A stretch of DNA of 64,000 bases from assembly GCA_037189665.1 (NCBI GenBank), contig JBBCIV010000083.1, positions 1 through 64,000 of the forward strand. The letters are read 5' to 3'. Positions 17,994-26,765 of the stretch are shown piece by piece. The stretch comes from BPJO01 sp037189665. Its GTDB lineage: Bacteria; Planctomycetota; Phycisphaerae; Tepidisphaerales; Tepidisphaeraceae. Under the pieces are notes generated by a model, which was not told the DNA's origin, ran no database searches, and saw nothing but the letters and a program-made list of their open reading frames with translations. Position 1 is the first letter of the stretch, and each line of letters starts with the position of its first letter. The translations under genes were made by a program, and so were the position numbers.

Positions 17994-18575
17994 ATGAGTA
18001 GGACAACCTGGCTCAGCACAGCCGTGCTCGCTTCCGCTGCCGCCTTTGCTGCGTGCTCGAACGCGACCGGCGCGATCACGCTTCAGATCAACGAAACCAC
18101 GCTTTCGCAAGGCGCATCGGTTTCCCTGCCCGTCTACGCGACCGGCGGCGATTCCGTCGATGGGGTCAAGTTGGACATCAAGGTGGACAACGGCGCGAAA
18201 GTCGTCAACTTCGACTTCACCGGCACCTTTTTGACCGGCGGGAGCGGCTTTAACTCGATTCCCGACCCGACCGGCGAATTCCCCCAATACACCTATGCAG
18301 ACACAACCCCACCCGCCGACGTGGTTTCCGCCTCGGGCTTGGTGGGCACGCTGATTCTCGACACGACCGGCATCTCAATCGGACAGACCTTCACAGTCGA
18401 TTTCTTTTTCGATTACGGCTCGCCTACGGGCTCTGATACATTTTTCAGCCTCGGAGTCGGAAAGGCTGATCTGAATATCACCTCCCCGACGGAAATCACC
18501 GTCGTCCCCGAACCCGCCTCTCTCGGCCTCCTCGCCGGGGCGGCACTATTTGCGATTCGCCGTCGGCGGGCTTGA
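17994..18575 (+). CDS. Cohesin-like secreted protein with PEP-CTERM anchor
   Basis: A 193-residue protein; the start ATG at 17994 has GGAGAGG 9 bases upstream. It has a signal peptide (about 1-26, ending in an Ala-rich stretch) and a beta-sandwich domain. The C-terminus is a classic PEP-CTERM sorting signal: VVPEP, a hydrophobic helix (ASLGLLAGAALFAI), then RRRRA. The sandwich starts ITLQINETTLSQGASVSLPV and VDGVKLDIKVDNGAKVVNF, the pattern of cohesin and cohesin-like domains. It lies 42 bases downstream of the dockerin-bearing protein, so the two may bind each other at the cell surface (inference). Confidence 0.82.
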   Translation: MSRTTWLSTAVLASAAAFAACSNATGAITLQINETTLSQGASVSLPVYATGGDSVDGVKLDIKVDNGAKVVNFDFTGTFLTGGSGFNSIPDPTGEFPQYTYADTTPPADVVSASGLVGTLILDTTGISIGQTFTVDFFFDYGSPTGSDTFFSLGVGKADLNITSPTEITVVPEPASLGLLAGAALFAIRRRRA

Positions 18576-18614
18576 AATCTGCCGGCAGACCTGTCAAAAT
18601 GCTTAGCTCAATTG

Positions 18615-18642
18615 TCAGAGCCTGCTTTACGGCGGGCTCTGA
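18615..18642 (+). terminator. Probable terminator after the PEP-CTERM gene
   Basis: An 8-base-pair stem (TCAGAGCC/GGCTCTGA) with a short loop, followed by TCGTTGTT. The T-tract is weak, so the call rests mainly on the stem and its position 40 bases after the stop codon. Confidence 0.5.
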
Positions 18643-18865
18643 TCGTTGTTAAAAGCAGCCCTGCTTGATTGGGTGATCGTCGAGAGGCGCGGGTGTGTCG
18701 CCCGTGAAGGTAGATGAAGCGGATCGCATGCGGTTTCAAGCGATCCGGGCCCTTGGGAGATGCCGGCCCGCACTGGCGCAAACGTTCTGGAGCATGCCTT
18801 TTCGTCGATCGATGGGCGGCCTGTTCATCGGGCTCGCCGGTCTGATCGATCCGATTCCGAGCCAC

Positions 18866-18936
18866 TACCCGGTGGTGTAACGGTAGCACAAGAGTTTTTG
18901 GTACTCTTTGTCCTGGTTCGAATCCAGGCCGGGTAG
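18866..18936 (+). tRNA. tRNA-Gln (anticodon TTG)
   Basis: A 71-base cloverleaf. The acceptor stem TACCCGG (18866-18872) pairs with CCGGGTA (18929-18935), discriminator G18936. The anticodon stem AGAGT/ACTCT encloses the loop TTTTGGT with anticodon TTG at 18898-18900. The T arm CCTGG/CCAGG has the canonical TTCGAAT loop, and the D-loop carries the GG pair. The 3' CCA is not encoded. Confidence 0.95.
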
Positions 18937-19099
18937 CTCTCCTTCGGAACCGAAATCCGATCGATCTGAGATTCCCGAGCGATCCGAAACGACGCACCTG
19001 ATACGTCTTCGGTTTGCGATTGATTAGCGCCCGGTTACTCTGGCGCTTTCTCAATCACAAGTCACTCGAAGAACTCGGAAACCGAAAGTGGATTCAACC

Positions 19100-20078
<979 letters not shown>

Positions 20079-20080
<2 letters not shown>

Positions 20081-20152
20081 TGTCGAATGGCGAATGACGA
20101 ATGTCGCGAATCCCACTCGACGTTCGACATTCGGCACTCGACATTCAACATT
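20079..20152. repeat. Imperfect 28-base inverted repeat between prs and rplY
   Basis: Arms 20079-20106 and 20125-20152 match at 24 of 28 positions and are built from reiterated AATG(T/G/A)CG words. The left arm begins inside the prs stop codon, and the right arm ends 15 bases before the rplY start. Confidence 0.75.
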
Positions 20153-20167
20153 TAGCAGGAGTCAGGA

Positions 20168-20806
20168 ATGTCAGCCCCCATCGCCATCAAAGCCGACAAA
20201 CGCGACGCGCTCGGCAGCCGCGCCAACAACCGGCTTCGCAAGACCGGCCTCGTGCCGGCAGTCGTGTACGGCCACCACCAGGACGTGCAGCCGCTGCAGA
20301 TCAGCAAGAAGGAGATCTCGGCGCACATCAAGCACGGCGTTCACGTGTTCAACCTCGATATCGCCGGCAAGGTCGAATCGGCCCTGCTCAAGGACGTGCA
20401 GTACGACGCCTTCGGCATCGAGGTGCTCCACGTCGATTTCGCCCGCGTCGATCTCAACGAACGCGTGACCGTCACCGTCTCCATCGAGCTCAAGGGGGAC
20501 CCCAAGGGCGAAAAGGACGGCGGCGTTCTCCAGCAGATCCTCAACGAACTGGAAATCGAGTGCGTCGTCACCGAGATCCCGGACGTGATCACCGTCGACG
20601 TGTCGGAACTGGGCAAGGACGAGCAATTGCACGTCAGCGACATCAAGGTCGCCGGATCGATCAAGGTGCTGACCGACGCCGAGCAGGTCGTCTGCAAGGT
20701 TGAGGAGATCACCGAAGAGATCGCCGAAGCCGGCGAAGGCGATGCGGCCGAACCCGAAGTCATCGGCGCCAAGAAGGACGACGAGGCGGCGGAAGAGGCG
20801 AAGTAA
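20168..20806 (+). CDS. rplY: 50S ribosomal protein L25 (CTC type)
   Basis: A 5S-rRNA-binding large-subunit protein. The 212-residue form has the N-terminal L25 beta-barrel (IKADKRDALGSRANNRLRKTGLVPAVVYG in outline; ALGSRANNRLRKTG is the conserved core) and the longer C-terminal CTC domain (VLHVDFARVDLNERVTV to DVSELGKDEQLHVSDI). An acidic, Glu/Ala-rich tail follows. GCAGGAG lies upstream of the ATG. The position before pth is the usual one. Confidence 0.94.
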   Translation: MSAPIAIKADKRDALGSRANNRLRKTGLVPAVVYGHHQDVQPLQISKKEISAHIKHGVHVFNLDIAGKVESALLKDVQYDAFGIEVLHVDFARVDLNERVTVTVSIELKGDPKGEKDGGVLQQILNELEIECVVTEIPDVITVDVSELGKDEQLHVSDIKVAGSIKVLTDAEQVVCKVEEITEEIAEAGEGDAAEPEVIGAKKDDEAAEEAK

Positions 20807-20826
20807 CACAGGAGTTGATGGTGACG

Positions 20827-20872
20827 AGTTGATAGTTGATAGGCACGACGCCGTTGCTATCAACTATCAACT
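20827..20872. repeat. Perfect 16-base inverted repeat before pth
   Basis: Arms 20827-20842 and 20857-20872 (AGTTGATAGTTGATAG and its complement) are perfectly matched around a 14-base loop. The hairpin ends 17 bases before the pth start. The arms are themselves made of a repeated GTTGATA word. Confidence 0.85.
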
Positions 20873-20889
20873 ACCAACTATCGACTACT

Positions 20890-21495
20890 ATGAAATTGAT
20901 CGTCGGCCTCGGCAATCCCGGCAGCGAGTACGTTGGCACCCGCCACAACATCGGGTTCGACGTGATCGACCGGCTGGCCGAGAAGCTCGGGTGGGTTCGC
21001 CCGGGCGATTTCGACCGCACCGCGCGGACGAAGTTTGACGCCCTGACGATCGACGGGCTGGTGGAACTGTCCGCCGGCGCGAAGGAAAAGCTGCTCTTGA
21101 TCAAGCCGACGACGTACATGAACCTGTCGGGGCGATCGGTGCAGGCGGCGATGAGCTTTTACCAGCAGTCGCCGAAAGACGTGATGGTGGTCCTCGACGA
21201 CCTCGCCTTGCCCTGCGGCAAGATCCGCCTCCGCGGATCGGGCTCCAGCGGCGGGCACAACGGTCTGAAGGACATCGAAAAGATGCTGGGCACCAACGCC
21301 TACCCGCGTTTGCGCATCGGCATCGATCCGCCGCCGCAGTTCGTCCCCGGACGTGATTATGTCCTGGGCAAGTGGTCGGCGGAGCAGAAAGAGAAGATCA
21401 GGCTGGCGACAGATCGCGCGTGTGGCGCGATCCTGACGTGGGCCGATTGCGGCATCGAGAAAGCGATGTCGCAGTTCAACGTAGACGCCGTTTAA
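20890..21495 (+). CDS. pth: Peptidyl-tRNA hydrolase
   Basis: Recycles peptidyl-tRNA released during aborted translation. Start chosen at ATG 20890, where the family's first residues MKLIVGLGNPG begin. The protein is 201 residues. The conserved motifs GNPGSEYVGTRHNIGFDVID (with the catalytic His in TRHNIGF), KPTTYMNLSG, DDLALPCGKIRLR and GGHNGLKDIEKMLGT are all present. It lacks a visible Shine-Dalgarno sequence; a perfect hairpin sits just upstream. Confidence 0.95.
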   Translation: MKLIVGLGNPGSEYVGTRHNIGFDVIDRLAEKLGWVRPGDFDRTARTKFDALTIDGLVELSAGAKEKLLLIKPTTYMNLSGRSVQAAMSFYQQSPKDVMVVLDDLALPCGKIRLRGSGSSGGHNGLKDIEKMLGTNAYPRLRIGIDPPPQFVPGRDYVLGKWSAEQKEKIRLATDRACGAILTWADCGIEKAMSQFNVDAV

Positions 21496-21593
21496 CGCCG
21501 CGCAGTTCGCTGCCGGCTCGATGAGGACTTGAAACCGGCGGTCGCCTTCACTCCCAAGGCGACCAACCCCGAGCTAGGGAGAAAAGAAGAATC

Positions 21594-22052
21594 ATGGCAA
21601 AGACCCAATACGAAGGCATGTTCCTGTTCCCCGGTAACGCCGAAGTCGACGCGTCGCTGAAGCGCGTGCAATCGATCGTCGAAACGCACCAGGGCCAGAT
21701 CATCGTGATCAAGAAGTGGGACGAGCGCAAGCTCACGTTCGAGATCAAGAAGCAGAAGCGCGGCCTGTACATCCTGGCCTACTTCACCTCGCCGGGCGCG
21801 GCGATCGCCCAGATCACCCGTGACGTGAACCTGTCGGACGACATCCTTCGCGTGCTGATCACCGACGCATCGCACCTGACCAAGGACGAGATGGAAAAGG
21901 TCGAGCCGCAGCCGATCGCCCCCCCGCCGACCTACGGCGACCGCCCGGGCTTCGAAGGCGGCTTCGGCGGCGGCGGTTTCCGTGGCGGCGACCGCGAAGG
22001 CGGCTTCCGTGGCGGTCCGCGCCGTCGCGACGACGAAACCGTGAACGCCTAA
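21594..22052 (+). CDS. rpsF: 30S ribosomal protein S6
   Basis: A 152-residue S6 homologue. The ferredoxin-like core runs YEGMFLFPGNAEVD, IIVIKKWDERKLTFEIKKQK, YILAYFTSPGAAI and ILRVLITDASHL. Beyond about residue 105 it has an unusual Gly/Arg/Phe-rich tail (FEGGFGGGGFRGGDREGGFRG in outline) that most S6 proteins lack and that looks like an RNA-binding RGG-type tail. AGGGAG is placed upstream. Next comes ssb. The rpsR (S18) gene that usually accompanies rpsF is not between here and rplI. Confidence 0.93.
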   Translation: MAKTQYEGMFLFPGNAEVDASLKRVQSIVETHQGQIIVIKKWDERKLTFEIKKQKRGLYILAYFTSPGAAIAQITRDVNLSDDILRVLITDASHLTKDEMEKVEPQPIAPPPTYGDRPGFEGGFGGGGFRGGDREGGFRGGPRRRDDETVNA

Positions 22053-22132
22053 CCTGTGAGGAGCTGGGAGCCAGAAGCCGGTAGAACACGGCCTCTGTCC
22101 TCCGCCTCCTGACTCCTTTTCCGGAGTTCCCC

Positions 22133-22636
22133 ATGGCAGACGTAAACAAAGTCATCCTCATCGGCCGGCTGACTCGCGATCCGCAGTTGAAGTACCTTCC
22201 GAACCAGACCGCCGTGTGCGAGTTTGGCTTGGCGGTGGGACGGAAGTTCAAGGGATCGGACGGGTCGATGCGCGAAGAGACGACCTTCGTCGACTGCGCC
22301 ACCTTTGCCAAGGGTGCTGAGATCTTCAATCAGTACATGGCAAAGGGAAAGCAGGTCTACATCGAGGGCCGCCTGAAGCTCGACACATGGGAAGACAAGA
22401 ACGGCGGCGGAAAGCGCTCGAAGATGAGCGTCGTCGTCGAGAACTTCCAATTCCTCGGCGGCCCCGGTGAAGGGGGCGGGCGCGGTCAGCAAGGCGGCGG
22501 CGAGTATGACGCCGGCCAGGCCCCTCCCACTCGTCCCATGAACCGTGGCCCCCAACGCGGCCAACAGCCGCCTCAGCAGGCCCCGTACGACGACAGCCAA
22601 GGCTCTCAGTTCGCCGAGGACGATATTCCGTTTTAA
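22133..22636 (+). CDS. ssb: Single-stranded DNA-binding protein
   Basis: A 167-residue SSB. The OB fold begins VNKVILIGRLTRDPQLKYLP and includes CEFGLAVGRKFK, ETTFVDCATFAKGAEIFNQY and KGKQVYIEGRLKLDTWED. A Gly/Gln/Pro-rich linker leads to the acidic C-terminal tip FAEDDIPF, which recruits DNA-processing partners. Position between rpsF and rplI is conserved in many bacteria. It works with the replicative helicase encoded three genes on. Confidence 0.95.
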   Translation: MADVNKVILIGRLTRDPQLKYLPNQTAVCEFGLAVGRKFKGSDGSMREETTFVDCATFAKGAEIFNQYMAKGKQVYIEGRLKLDTWEDKNGGGKRSKMSVVVENFQFLGGPGEGGGRGQQGGGEYDAGQAPPTRPMNRGPQRGQQPPQQAPYDDSQGSQFAEDDIPF

Positions 22637-22641
22637 TAAAT

Positions 22642-22705
22642 AGTTGCCAGTCGTTAGTTGCCAGAAACGGGATGCCTTCTTACAGGCAGCTAACGACTGG
22701 CAACT
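22642..22705. repeat. 21-base inverted repeat between ssb and rplI
   Basis: Arms 22642-22662 and 22685-22705 pair over 21 bases with a single G-U-compatible difference. Both arms are made of AGTTGCCAG-type words. There is no following T-run, so it is not an ordinary terminator. Confidence 0.85.
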
Positions 22706-22795
22706 GGCAACTCAAAAAATGGCTGCGGCCAGTCGCCATTCTCGTCCGGTGTCGGACGACTTCTGAGCCGCTAACTGTCTAGAGAAAGGACAACC

Positions 22796-23338
22796 ATGAA
22801 AAGCAGCACCGTCAAAGTATTGTTGAACGAATCCGTCCGCCACGTCGGCCGTGTCGGCGACGTCGTCGAGGTTAAGCCGGGCTTCGCCCGCAATTACCTG
22901 TTGCCCAAGGGGCTGGCCGTCGAGCCGACCAAGGCCAACCTGAAGAAGGTTGAAGAGCGCAAGAAGGAAATCGAGCGCCTCGAAAAGGAACTCCGCGCCA
23001 AGCAGGAGGCGACCATCGCCAAGCTGCAGGGCATCGAGGTCGCCCTCGAACGCCGCGCCAACGAACAGGGCCACCTGTTCGGCTCCGTCACCGCCACCGA
23101 TATCGCCAGCGCCCTGGAGGCGCAGGGCTTCGCGGTCGAGGCGTCGGACATCAACCTCCCGGGCAAGCTCGACAAGATCGAGAAGTACACCGTCGAGGTG
23201 AAGTTCGCCGACGACCTGGCGACCGACATCAGGGTATGGGTCGCCCCAGACGCCGACTCCAAGGCCGCGATGGAAGCCTACGCCAAGGCGAAAGCCGAAG
23301 CCGAGGCGGCCGCCACTCCCGCGCCGGCCGCGGAGTAA
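22796..23338 (+). CDS. rplI: 50S ribosomal protein L9
   Basis: A 180-residue L9. The N-terminal domain (KVLLNESVRHVGRVGDVVEV and KPGFARNYLLPKGLA) is joined by the long connecting helix (LKKVEERKKEIERLEKEL) to the C-terminal domain (GHLFGSVTATDIASALEAQG, LPGKLDKIEKYTVEVKF). An Ala/Glu-rich tail extends it about 30 residues beyond E. coli L9. AGAAAGGA precedes the start. Confidence 0.95.
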   Translation: MKSSTVKVLLNESVRHVGRVGDVVEVKPGFARNYLLPKGLAVEPTKANLKKVEERKKEIERLEKELRAKQEATIAKLQGIEVALERRANEQGHLFGSVTATDIASALEAQGFAVEASDINLPGKLDKIEKYTVEVKFADDLATDIRVWVAPDADSKAAMEAYAKAKAEAEAAATPAPAAE

Positions 23339-23724
23339 TTGGATAAACGCGAAGAATCGAAGTCGCGAAGAAATCCGTCCACGAATCTTCACGAATCGAC
23401 ACGAATCAGACCTTCTGCATTCGTGAAGATTCGTGCGGATTCGTGGATTTTCTTGTTTCCGGTTCTTTCGCCTCTTCGTTTCCTCGCGTTTCATCTGGAC
23501 AACCGGTGCATAACGCGTGGAGAACGTATCGCGCACGCCGATTCCGTTCCGTCGCCCGCCCCTCGCGCGGTATAGTGCCCTCCCGCGACGACAGAACCGC
23601 GTAGCCCGACGGCCTCCGCTTGCGGTTTCGCCGTCCAGCAGAACAAGACGTCGCAGGCAGCAACGTCGATTTCGTCGTTTCCGCGATCAACCAGCGCCCC
23701 GCCGCGCCAAGGATGGTGATCTCA
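23339..23724. repeat. 386-base intergenic region with a CACGAATC-type inverted repeat
   Basis: Arms 23380-23396 and 23419-23435 are a perfect 17-base inverted repeat, set in a wider region built from CACGAATC words. The same words recur near 28761-28790 and 29941-30001. The rest is the upstream region of dnaB, with a TATAGT hexamer at 23571-23576 as a possible -10 box. No other gene is visible. Confidence 0.75.
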
Positions 23725-25080
23725 ATGTCCGAGCCGCTTCGCCTCAGTTCGACCGACGCCCAGTTTGACAAGCTCCCGCCGCACTCCATCGAGGCTGAGC
23801 AGTGCCTCATCGCCTCGATGATGCTGGACAAGGACCTCGTCGGCCAAGCCGCGTCGATCGTCCCGCGCGAGGCGTTCTACCTCGCCGACCACCAGATCAT
23901 CTTCGGCATCATCCTCAGCCTTTACGAGCAAAACCGCCCTATCGATGCCGTCATCCTGCGCGAAGAGCTCTCCAAGCGCGGCCAGCTCGAGGAAATCGGC
24001 GGCACCGCTTACCTCGCCGAAATCCTCAACACCGTCCCCTCCGCCGCCAACGGCCTGCACTACGCCGAGATCGTCCGCGATAAGTTCCTGCTGCGCCAGC
24101 TCATCAGCGCCAGCAATGAGGCCATCCGCGAGGCCTATGCCCCGCACGACAGCGTCGACGTCATCGTCGATCGCGCCGAAAAGCGCGTCTTCGACATCGC
24201 CGACAAGAAGGTGGCCGGCAGCATGACCGAGCTGGGCGACATCGCCATGCAGGTCTACGAGATGCTCGAGAGCTCCGGCCGCAAGGGGCTGCCGACGGGC
24301 TTCTACGAACTCGACGACATGCTCAACGGCCTGCAAGGCGGCGAAATGATCATCGTCGCGGCCAGGCCATCAATGGGAAAGACGGCCTTCGCGATGAACC
24401 TCATCGAAGCCATGGCCGCCGCCAATCATGCCTGTGCGGTGTTCTCGCTGGAAATGTCCAAGCAGCAGTTGGCCCAGCGCATGATGTGCTCGCGCGCCCA
24501 GATCGACGCGCAGCGCGTGCGCAAAGGGCTGCTGACGCCGAACGAGTTCCGCAAGCTGGCGCAGATGGTCAACGAGATGCACAAGATGCCGATCTGGGTG
24601 GACGACGCCCCCGGCCTTACCATCCTCGAGCTGCGCGCCAAGTGCCGCCGGCTGAAGCAACAGCACGACATCAAGGCGGTCATGATCGACTACATGCAGC
24701 TCATGGACAACCCCGGCCCCGAAAGCCGCCAGCAGCAGATCAGCGAGATCAGCCGCGGCATCAAGGCCGTCGCCCGCGAGTTGAACGTGCCGGTCGTCGC
24801 CCTCTCCCAGCTCAACCGCGCCTCCGAAGGCCGCGACGGCCACCGCCCCCGCATGTCCGACCTCCGCGAATCCGGCTCCATCGAACAGGACGCCGATGTC
24901 ATCGCCCTCCTCCACCGCGAGGACTACTACCGCCAAACCGAGCCCGATTTCGTCCCCGACAACATCGCCGAAGTCATCATCGCCAAGCAGCGAAATGGCC
25001 CGACAGGGACAGTGAAACTCACGTTCGATAACAAGACAACGACATTTAAGAATCTGGCAAGCCAGGTGGATACAATTTAG
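23725..25080 (+). CDS. dnaB: Replicative DNA helicase DnaB
   Basis: Hexameric helicase that unwinds DNA at the replication fork. I use ATG 23725 (AAGGA 10 bases upstream), giving 451 residues. The N-terminal domain starts LPPHSIEAEQCLIASMML. The C-terminal RecA-like domain has Walker A ARPSMGKTAFAMN, IPLEMS-type motif FSLEMSKQQLAQRM, Walker B AVMIDYMQLM, VPVVALSQLNRASE and RESGSIEQDADVI. The C-terminal IIAKQRNGPTGTVKLTFDN is complete. Confidence 0.96.
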   Translation: MSEPLRLSSTDAQFDKLPPHSIEAEQCLIASMMLDKDLVGQAASIVPREAFYLADHQIIFGIILSLYEQNRPIDAVILREELSKRGQLEEIGGTAYLAEILNTVPSAANGLHYAEIVRDKFLLRQLISASNEAIREAYAPHDSVDVIVDRAEKRVFDIADKKVAGSMTELGDIAMQVYEMLESSGRKGLPTGFYELDDMLNGLQGGEMIIVAARPSMGKTAFAMNLIEAMAAANHACAVFSLEMSKQQLAQRMMCSRAQIDAQRVRKGLLTPNEFRKLAQMVNEMHKMPIWVDDAPGLTILELRAKCRRLKQQHDIKAVMIDYMQLMDNPGPESRQQQISEISRGIKAVARELNVPVVALSQLNRASEGRDGHRPRMSDLRESGSIEQDADVIALLHREDYYRQTEPDFVPDNIAEVIIAKQRNGPTGTVKLTFDNKTTTFKNLASQVDTI

Positions 25081-25133
25081 GCAGACGTTGGCGCACGGGG
25101 GCCTATACCGCATGTCGGCGGTTATCAATTCAA

Positions 25134-25206
25134 TGTGGCACGGGTTTTCAACCCGTGATTTCCGCGCAGCCTTGGATGCCAACACAGGTTGAAAACCCAT
25201 GCCACA
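25134..25206. repeat. GGCACGGGTTTTCAACCCGTG-type inverted repeat, copy 1
   Basis: Arms 25134-25157 and 25183-25206 match over 24 bases with two C/T differences that still allow G-U pairs. Each arm is itself a near-palindrome around TTTTCAA. The 239 bases between dnaB and the next gene hold nothing else recognisable. Confidence 0.85.
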
Positions 25207-25319
25207 CTACACTGGCCCATCCCACTTATGGATGACGCCAACTCATACCTAACAAATGGTCGAAAATCAATATAAATTGGCCGGAAAACCACTGTTTTTG
25301 CTGTTGGATTGACCGCGCT

Positions 25320-26039
25320 TTATTGCTGCGGTTTCAGCCCCGATCCCACGCAGATGGCGCACTCAGACCGGCCCGCGGTGTAGGTCGGGCAGTCGGGGGC
25401 GTCCTTGGCCGCCAGGCAGGTGGGACAAGGGCTGGCGGACGTGCCCTCGCACTTGGGGCAGATGACCTCGGCCGTGCCGGCGCAGGTCGGGCACTTGCCC
25501 CGGTTCACAACCTCATCGTTCCCCACTTCCCACACTTCGCCGATGTGGCCTTCGGAGATGTTCACCGTTCGACCTTTGAGTTTGATCGTGCGCCAGCGCT
25601 TGCCGTCGTCGCGCTTCACCCAGGTTCCCTCGGTCAGCTTCAGGCATTTGCCGGGACAGGGAACCTTGCCCTCCTTGCAGCGCGGCTGGGCGCATTTGAT
25701 CTCGCCTTCACCTTTGCACTTGGTGCAGCCCCTGGATGAGGCGTGATCGTGGGACGTGCCGTGGCAATCGGCGCATTTCACCGTGCGGTAGCCCTGACAG
25801 GTTTCGCAAAGGTTGCCGGCGTTGGCGGCCTTCCATTCGTCCAGCGCCTTGGCGTAGGTGAGGCCGTTGCTGACCTTGGCGACTTCCGCCCAGGGAACGT
25901 CGACGATCTCGCCTTCGCCGGGCTTGGGGCCGACATTGCGTTCACCGCCATCCCCGCCATCCCGGCCCCACCGCAACGTGCCGGGAAAATCCCCGCGTGC
26001 TGTTTCCCGGCGACGGCCTTGATGAAATCCGCTCCCCAT
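25320..26039 (-). CDS. Cysteine-rich protein with DnaJ-type zinc-finger repeats
   Basis: About 239 residues if started at the ATG at 26039; the true start is unclear because the first 35 residues look unlike a signal peptide or a known domain, and the codon pattern there is weak. From about residue 75 on there are many CxxCxGxG-like units (CETCQGYRTVKCADCHGT, CTKCKGEGEIKC, CPTCAGTAEVICPKCEGT), as in the DnaJ central zinc domain and related chaperone-like proteins. No J-domain is present. A middle segment (GTWVKRDDGKRWRTIKLKGR) may be a small beta domain. Role unknown; zinc binding is the safe prediction. Confidence 0.65.
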   Translation of the reverse strand: MGSGFHQGRRRETARGDFPGTLRWGRDGGDGGERNVGPKPGEGEIVDVPWAEVAKVSNGLTYAKALDEWKAANAGNLCETCQGYRTVKCADCHGTSHDHASSRGCTKCKGEGEIKCAQPRCKEGKVPCPGKCLKLTEGTWVKRDDGKRWRTIKLKGRTVNISEGHIGEVWEVGNDEVVNRGKCPTCAGTAEVICPKCEGTSASPCPTCLAAKDAPDCPTYTAGRSECAICVGSGLKPQQ

Positions 26040-26057
26040 CGACGCTACAATGCCGAC

Positions 26058-26507
26058 ATGCTGGAAGGCTTCTCCACCGTTCTCATGGCGTTCTTCTTGT
26101 TCTGTCTTTACCGGCAGGATTTGATCAGGAATCGGACGTACTACTACGCGACGTTTGCGTGTCTGCTGGGCATCATTTTGTTCAACACGTTCTACCACTT
26201 CATGGAGAACACCTACGGCCGCGGGTTCTGCGCGATCATGCTGGGCGTGCTCCACGCCGGCGCGCTGGTGCTGACGATGGCCTACATCGGCGGCTTGAGC
26301 CTGAAGACGATGGCAAGCGAGATCAAAGAGGCCGCCGAAGACTTCCGCTCTGGCGGCGAGGCGAAAAAGCCGGTGATCGTCCCGCTGACCGGCAAAAAGC
26401 CCGAGCCGAAGGACGCCTACGTCGAAGAGGAACGCGAACAGGCCGAAAAACCGCGGATCGTCATCGAGTTGCCGAAGAAAGGCGATGGGTCGATTCCGAT
26501 GGAATAA
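26058..26507 (+). CDS. Small membrane protein with three predicted helices
   Basis: A 149-residue protein starting at ATG 26058. Hydrophobic segments lie at about 3-18, 30-50 and 58-80, followed by a charged cytoplasmic tail that is Lys/Glu/Pro-rich (VPLTGKKPEPKDAYVEEERE). I do not recognise the family. It is divergent from the cysteine-rich gene with only 18 bases between the two assumed starts, which is one reason to doubt that gene's start. Confidence 0.65.
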   Translation: MLEGFSTVLMAFFLFCLYRQDLIRNRTYYYATFACLLGIILFNTFYHFMENTYGRGFCAIMLGVLHAGALVLTMAYIGGLSLKTMASEIKEAAEDFRSGGEAKKPVIVPLTGKKPEPKDAYVEEEREQAEKPRIVIELPKKGDGSIPME

Positions 26508-26588
26508 ACCCCGCTGACCGCGACGCGGACGATGGTCGCGAAGGCACGCGAAGCGAGGCCTGGATATGGCTTTTGCTTTTGCTTTGAT

Positions 26589-26720
26589 GCTGTTTCAAAA
26601 TTCTTCGTTGCGACGCACATGCCGGCCTCGCGCGGCACGGGGTTTTAACCCGTGTCTTTTTGTTGTGCGGGCCGCGGGAGACACGGGTTGAAAACCCGTG
26701 CCACGGCATTTTGAAACAGC
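26589..26720. repeat. Nested inverted-repeat element, GGCACGGG family copy 2
   Basis: A perfect 13-base outer inverted repeat (26589-26601 and 26708-26720, GCTGTTTCAAAAT) encloses an inner pair at 26634-26656 and 26680-26702 of the same GGCACGGG family as the repeat at 25134. It sits between convergent genes. The nested ends give it a MITE-like outline, though no flanking target duplication is evident. Confidence 0.75.
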
Positions 26721-26765
26721 TTCTTTGCGTTCCCTTCGTCTCCTTGCGGCCGCCTCTGTGCTGCG

